From NCBI RefSeq assembly GCF_000344155.1, contig NZ_BAOQ01000023.1, positions 46,064-110,063 of the forward strand: a DNA stretch of 64,000 bases, in the 5' to 3' direction. Each line of letters begins with the position of its first letter. The stretch's first letter is position 1. Origin of the DNA: Gordonia paraffinivorans NBRC 108238 (GTDB lineage Bacteria > Actinomycetota > Actinomycetes > Mycobacteriales > Mycobacteriaceae). Shown piece by piece: positions 60,471 through 64,000 of the stretch. The notes under the pieces were generated by a model. It saw only the letters and a list, made by a program, of their open reading frames with translations, made no database searches and was not told the origin of the DNA. Made by a program: the position numbers and the translations under genes.

Positions 60471-61022
60471 TCAGCGATCGTCGCCGGATTCCCCGCGGGC
60501 CCTGCGGAACATGAGCACCCGTACCCGGAACGCGACGAGATAGCCCATGTAGGCCTCCACGAGGTCGTCGTCGGTGAGTCGGCGCTCGAGGTCACACAGC
60601 GTCGCGGGACCGTCGATGGCGGAGTTCATGGCTGCGACGACCGCGGCGTTGGCCTCGGTCGAGATCGTCACACCGGTGTCGATGAACTCCCGCACGTCGA
60701 AATCCGGTTCCAACGGGGTCCGCACCCAGTCCTCGGGCCAGTTGCGCACGAGGATCCCCTGGCCGGCGTCGGCCATCTCCAGCAGCACCGAGGCGGTGCG
60801 CCCGGTGCGAAGGATCGCGGCGATCTCTTCGACCGGCAGCAGATCCACCGTCGCGAAGGTCAGCTCGGGTTGCAGGTGCACCCGCTCCAGGAACTCGCGG
60901 ATCCGCCGCTTCTGTGCGGTGACGTTGATGATCCCGACCGTGTCGGTCTCCACGTAGGATGTGTTGCCCCGTGGATCGAAGAAGTCGATGATCCTTTTCG
61001 CGGGTTGCTGCTCGTCACACAT
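60471..61022 (-). CDS. Hypothetical protein
   Basis: The 183-residue soluble protein has no membrane segment or signal. Segments such as RIIDFFDPRGNTSYVETDTV and FVRVRVL-like basic ends do not tell a family. It has evenly spread hydrophobic residues and normal codon use, which supports a real gene. It converges on the membrane protein gene with only seven bases between stops, and the next minus-strand gene starts 54 bases upstream of it. Function unknown. Confidence 0.6.
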   Translation of the reverse strand: MCDEQQPAKRIIDFFDPRGNTSYVETDTVGIINVTAQKRRIREFLERVHLQPELTFATVDLLPVEEIAAILRTGRTASVLLEMADAGQGILVRNWPEDWVRTPLEPDFDVREFIDTGVTISTEANAAVVAAMNSAIDGPATLCDLERRLTDDDLVEAYMGYLVAFRVRVLMFRRARGESGDDR

Positions 61023-61076
61023 CGAAATGTCCCCCGAACTGCGGTCGAGCGTTGACGCGGCCGGCGAACGCCGGCG

Positions 61077-61718
61077 TCACCCGCGCATGCCGGTGCGGAG
61101 CTCGCCGACACGGTAGAGGCGAATCGGGATGTCGCCGGGAGACACTGCGCTGCAGTTGTTCTCACGCCCGTATGCGAACCCGACGGTGGTGGCGAGCGCC
61201 CGCTCGACGAGGCCGACAGGGTCGAGAAAATCGCGTCTCGTCGCGGATTCCTCCCCCTTGTCGGGTCCCGTGTCCTCGAACGCCAGTGGAGCGCCGAGGT
61301 CTTCGAGGATCCCGTCCGCACCACACGCGCTGACGGCTCGTTGCAGGGTGCCCGTGGCGTCCCATGCCGCAAACGCGCCGAAGGCTGCTCTGCTGCTCAT
61401 GGTGAACAGTCGCGTCGTGCGGCCTCGTGCCGCGACGAGGAACGTCTGGTCGAGTTCCGACGGGCGGTCCAGCGCCACCTCTTCCGAGGCCAGCACTGCG
61501 ACCTCGTCGGGTGTCCCGGCAGCGAACACCGCCGCGCCGACCATCCACGGGTCGGGACACGCGTGCCCGCCCAGGTCGGACTCCTCGACGAACCGGGCGC
61601 CGGTGAACAGGCTGTCCACCATCTGGTCGGTGGCCGCGACATCGATCTGAGGCTCGGCGCCGAACACCATGGGGGCGCCCCCGTGGTCGTAGGTCAGCAG
61701 CGAGTATGTGGTCCCCAC
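61077..61718 (-). CDS. Hypothetical protein
   Basis: The 213-residue protein begins MGTTYSLLTYDHGGAPMVFG and continues as an alpha/beta soluble protein. The start resembles a group of actinobacterial proteins that begin MGAKT-xLLVYADG (a domain of unknown function, DUF6928-like), but I am not sure. It may share a transcript with the gene at 60471, which lies 54 bases downstream. No motif suggests an activity. Confidence 0.6.
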   Translation of the reverse strand: MGTTYSLLTYDHGGAPMVFGAEPQIDVAATDQMVDSLFTGARFVEESDLGGHACPDPWMVGAAVFAAGTPDEVAVLASEEVALDRPSELDQTFLVAARGRTTRLFTMSSRAAFGAFAAWDATGTLQRAVSACGADGILEDLGAPLAFEDTGPDKGEESATRRDFLDPVGLVERALATTVGFAYGRENNCSAVSPGDIPIRLYRVGELRTGMRG

Positions 61719-61949
61719 TGCCGGTTACCGGGCCTGCCGCGACCGCAACGGCCGTCGGCGCCCGGATCGTCCGAACCCCCGATCGGCGAATGTCCCCCGT
61801 GACTCCCCACCCTATGCAAATTGCCTTCCGTGAACCCCCGAATTACGAAAACGAATACTACGGGTAGGTGGGTTGGCTTGGCCGGCATCGCGCGTGGGCG
61901 GATGTCCGCCGGGTCCCGTGATGCGTCACGGGCGTGGTCAACTGGAGGG

Positions 61950-62552
61950 GTGACTCACCTGGATCGGATCGTGGCGGCCGAGCGGATCGAGCGATTCGAA
62001 CGCCGGCCCGTCGAGGTCGCGGGCGCCGCGGCGGCGGCGGTCGCGCTGGTGATCGCCGAGAAGGGCGGAAAGCAGGGCATCTGGTTGTGCAAACGACCGC
62101 CCACCATGCGGCGCCACGCCGCGCAGTTCGCTCTCCCCGGCGGTCGACTCGACCCGGGGGAGGATCATGTCGCCGCGGGGCTGCGCGAGCTCGACGAGGA
62201 GCTCGGCGTTCGGCTCGGTCCGGACTCGGTGCTGGGCGCCCTCGACGACTATCCGACCCGCTCGGGGTTCGTCATCACCCCCATCGTCTGCTGGGCGGAA
62301 GAATTCCAGGAGCCGACGCCCAATCCCGCCGAGGTCGCGCAGTTGTTCTTCGTCACCTTCGAGGAATTGGCCGTCGCCCCGCGATTCCTGACCATTCCGC
62401 AATCGGACCGCCCGGTGATCCAGTTGCCGATCGTCGGGTCTCTCGTGCATGCGCCGACCGCCGCGGTCATCTATCAGTTCGCCGAGGTCGTGTTGCGCGA
62501 CAGGCCGACGCGAGTCGACGAGTTCGAACAGCCGGTGTTCGCCTGGAAATAG
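61950..62552 (+). CDS. Nudix hydrolase (CoA pyrophosphatase type)
   Basis: The 200-residue protein has a perfect Nudix box (G-x5-E-x7-RE-L-x-EE-L-G) in [20 protein letters not shown]. The preceding [20 protein letters not shown] matches the CoA pyrophosphatase signature of NudL/PCD1. It probably cleaves CoA derivatives to acyl-phosphopantetheine and 3',5'-ADP. The GTG at 61950 is chosen because GGAGG lies just before it and family similarity starts there. Confidence 0.88.
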   Translation: MTHLDRIVAAERIERFERRPVEVAGAAAAAVALVIAEKGGKQGIWLCKRPPTMRRHAAQFALPGGRLDPGEDHVAAGLRELDEELGVRLGPDSVLGALDDYPTRSGFVITPIVCWAEEFQEPTPNPAEVAQLFFVTFEELAVAPRFLTIPQSDRPVIQLPIVGSLVHAPTAAVIYQFAEVVLRDRPTRVDEFEQPVFAWK

Positions 62553-62624
62553 GAGGCATGTGGCCGGGACGGCGTACGTGTATCGGCTCGACGCCGGTTC
62601 AGGCTTCTTCTGGTGGCCTATCGG

Positions 62625-63140
62625 TCAGCAGATACCCCCCAGGAAGCAGTTCGGCGCGGTCACCGTGACCGGTAGCGGGTCGCTGGTGTACTGCCGCTTG
62701 AACGACTGCCCGTAGCTCGAGATCGGCACCGGGGGCCTGGTGCCCCACACCGTCCAACCCCGGCCGAGGTACTCGTCATCGAGGCTCTCGTAACCTGTGC
62801 ACACCCAGTAGATGTTGTATCGACCGCGGTCGAGCACGAGGTTTCTCGTTGTCCTGCCGACTCCGGCCTCGAAGGAGTCGTCGGGGTTCTGGTCGAACGT
62901 CGGGTCTCCTTGCCGTGGCTGCCGAGGGACCGGCAGTGCCTCGATGGTGCACAGTTTCGGATTCGGTGTGGTGTTGGCGAAGGTGACCGTCACGTTATGG
63001 CCCCGAACCTGGGGTGGATATGCCAGCACGCTGTCCCGTCCGGCCGATGCGGGTGATTCCACCGCGACGATCGTCGCCGCTGTCGCCAGTAGGCCCACGA
63101 TCATCGCGAGCGCGCTCCGGAAACGGATTCGCATGGCCAT
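62625..63140 (-). CDS. Secreted hypothetical protein
   Basis: The 171-residue protein has a clear signal peptide (FRSALAMIVGLLATAATIVA ending SPASA). The mature part begins GRDSVLAYPPQVRGHNVTVT and looks like a small beta-rich domain with three or four cysteines (C in KLCTIE, WVCTGYE, APNCFLGGIC). The final two could form a disulfide. The ATG at 63140 is followed by a second (MAMRIRF), so the start may be two codons later. Function unknown. Confidence 0.72.
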   Translation of the reverse strand: MAMRIRFRSALAMIVGLLATAATIVAVESPASAGRDSVLAYPPQVRGHNVTVTFANTTPNPKLCTIEALPVPRQPRQGDPTFDQNPDDSFEAGVGRTTRNLVLDRGRYNIYWVCTGYESLDDEYLGRGWTVWGTRPPVPISSYGQSFKRQYTSDPLPVTVTAPNCFLGGIC

Positions 63141-63420
63141 TACCTCCTATATGGAATTCTCCGGTCCATTGTTTCCAGTGTGTGCGGCAGAGAATGGCAT
63201 GTGGCTGCTTTGTCGATATGTGGATCGACCGGAGGGCGGTCTGGGGAACAGTGAGGCGGGAGGATTCGTCGCATGCCGACGGCCATCGTCGTGTGACCGG
63301 GATCACGGAGGCGGGGGCGGCATCGGGAATACAATCGGACCGCGGTCCGTTTAATCTGTCGATGGGTCGCGAAGACCCATGCGAACCGTGACCGGCCCGA
63401 CTCGTCTGGAAGGACGCAAC

Positions 63421-63975
63421 ATGACCTCCGCCACCACTGTCAAGGCACCTATTCCCGCAGGTACCTGGACCATCGACCCCGTCCACTCGACCATCGGGTT
63501 CTCCGTCAAGCACCTCATGGTCAGCAAGGTCCGCGGCACCTTCGACACGTTCTCGGGAACCATCACCGTCGACGAGAACGGTGTCCCGTCGGTGCGCGCC
63601 GAGATCGACGTGAACTCGATCAACACCCGCAACGACCAGCGCGATGCGCACATCCGCTCCGCCGACTTCTTCGACGCCGAGAAGTTCCCGACCGCGACCT
63701 TCGTGTCGACCGCGGTCCGCGAGAACGGCGACGACTACGTGCTCGAGGGCGACTTCACCCTCAAGGGGGTCACCAAGAAGGTCGACCTCGACCTCGAGTT
63801 CAACGGCACCAACCCGGGCATGGGCCAGGGCCAGGTCGCCGGCTTCGAGGCCAAGACCGTCATCAACCGCAAGGACTTCGGCATCGACATCGACATGCCG
63901 CTCGAAGGCGGCGGAGTCGTCGTCGGCGACAAGATCACCATCACCCTCGAGATCGAGGCCGCTCTGCAGGCCTGA
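63421..63975 (+). CDS. YceI-family protein
   Basis: The 184-residue protein is a YceI-type lipocalin-like beta-barrel: GTWTIDPVHSTIGFSVKHLM at the start, VNSINTRNDQRDAHIRSADF in the middle, and LKGVTKKVDLDLEF. These proteins bind isoprenoid or other long-chain lipids, and roles are poorly known. No signal peptide is present, as is usual for the actinobacterial forms. The ATG at 63421 is preceded by GGAAGGA. The 280-base gap before it (63141-63420) has no gene. Confidence 0.9.
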   Translation: MTSATTVKAPIPAGTWTIDPVHSTIGFSVKHLMVSKVRGTFDTFSGTITVDENGVPSVRAEIDVNSINTRNDQRDAHIRSADFFDAEKFPTATFVSTAVRENGDDYVLEGDFTLKGVTKKVDLDLEFNGTNPGMGQGQVAGFEAKTVINRKDFGIDIDMPLEGGGVVVGDKITITLEIEAALQA

Positions 63976-64000
63976 TCCAGCACGCACTCCGGCTCGGCCC

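Overview
The window is high-GC actinobacterial DNA. The content points to Mycobacteriales, most likely Gordonia or a close relative: an rplJ-rplL / mceG / rpoB-rpoC neighbourhood, a complete yrbEA-yrbEB-mceABCDEF operon, the mycobacterial type of rpoB start and rifampicin region, a DinB2-type polymerase and an Rv1733c-like membrane protein. The genus is inferred; no rRNA is present to fix it.

Layout. (1) 1-6.7 kb: hydantoinase/oxoprolinase genes hyuB (cut by the left edge) and hyuA, divergent from a PucR-type activator, which overlaps tail to tail with an AmiC-like ligand sensor. (2) 6.9-11.8 kb: three minus-strand enzymes, an MpaB/Lcp-like haem oxygenase, a CocE/NonD hydrolase and a GH76 mannanase-like enzyme. 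(3) 12-34.5 kb: the core block. It holds rplJ-rplL, an AbiEi-like orphan, then mceG and the whole mce lipid-import operon with two accessory membrane proteins, then rpoB-rpoC closed by a perfect 18-bp terminator stem. (4) 34.5-38.4 kb, minus strand: secreted alpha/beta hydrolase, glutaminase-STAS fusion, VOC protein and a membrane-anchored AlbA_2 protein. (5) 38.4-42.5 kb: universal stress protein, PEP synthase and Rv1733c-like protein, a set that resembles hypoxia/dormancy genes of mycobacteria. (6) 42.8-46.8 kb: unknown protein, DinB2-like polymerase with an unusual steric-gate residue, phosphodiesterase and acetyltransferase. (7) 47-49.8 kb: copper cluster (membrane protein, YcnI, CopC, CopD). 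(8) 49.8-51.7 kb: two divergent alpha/beta hydrolases. (9) 51.7-54.1 kb: a 1.7-kb stretch without credible genes, then tRNA-Lys (minus) and tRNA-Glu, tRNA-Asp, tRNA-Phe (plus). (10) 54.2-59.2 kb: a decaying accessory region with an ankyrin pseudogene, a moaA with a 5' frameshift, a stub of moaD, a GntR gene without its DNA-binding domain and an SDR tail, next to intact maleate isomerase, GntR and SDR genes. (11) 59.3-64 kb: hypothetical membrane and soluble proteins, a CoA-type Nudix hydrolase, a secreted protein and a YceI protein.

How genes work together. MceG powers the YrbEA/YrbEB permease with the six Mce proteins, and probably the two Mas-like proteins, to import lipids or sterols. The PucR regulator and the AmiC-like sensor probably control hydantoin or amide use by HyuAB. 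YcnI, CopC and CopD handle periplasmic copper. The strongest leads for further work are the Gln steric gate in the DinB2-like polymerase, tandem duplications lying exactly over two stop codons, the large inverted repeat and promoter in front of mceG, the paired palindromes in front of the AbiEi-like gene, and the graveyard of gene remnants around maiA.
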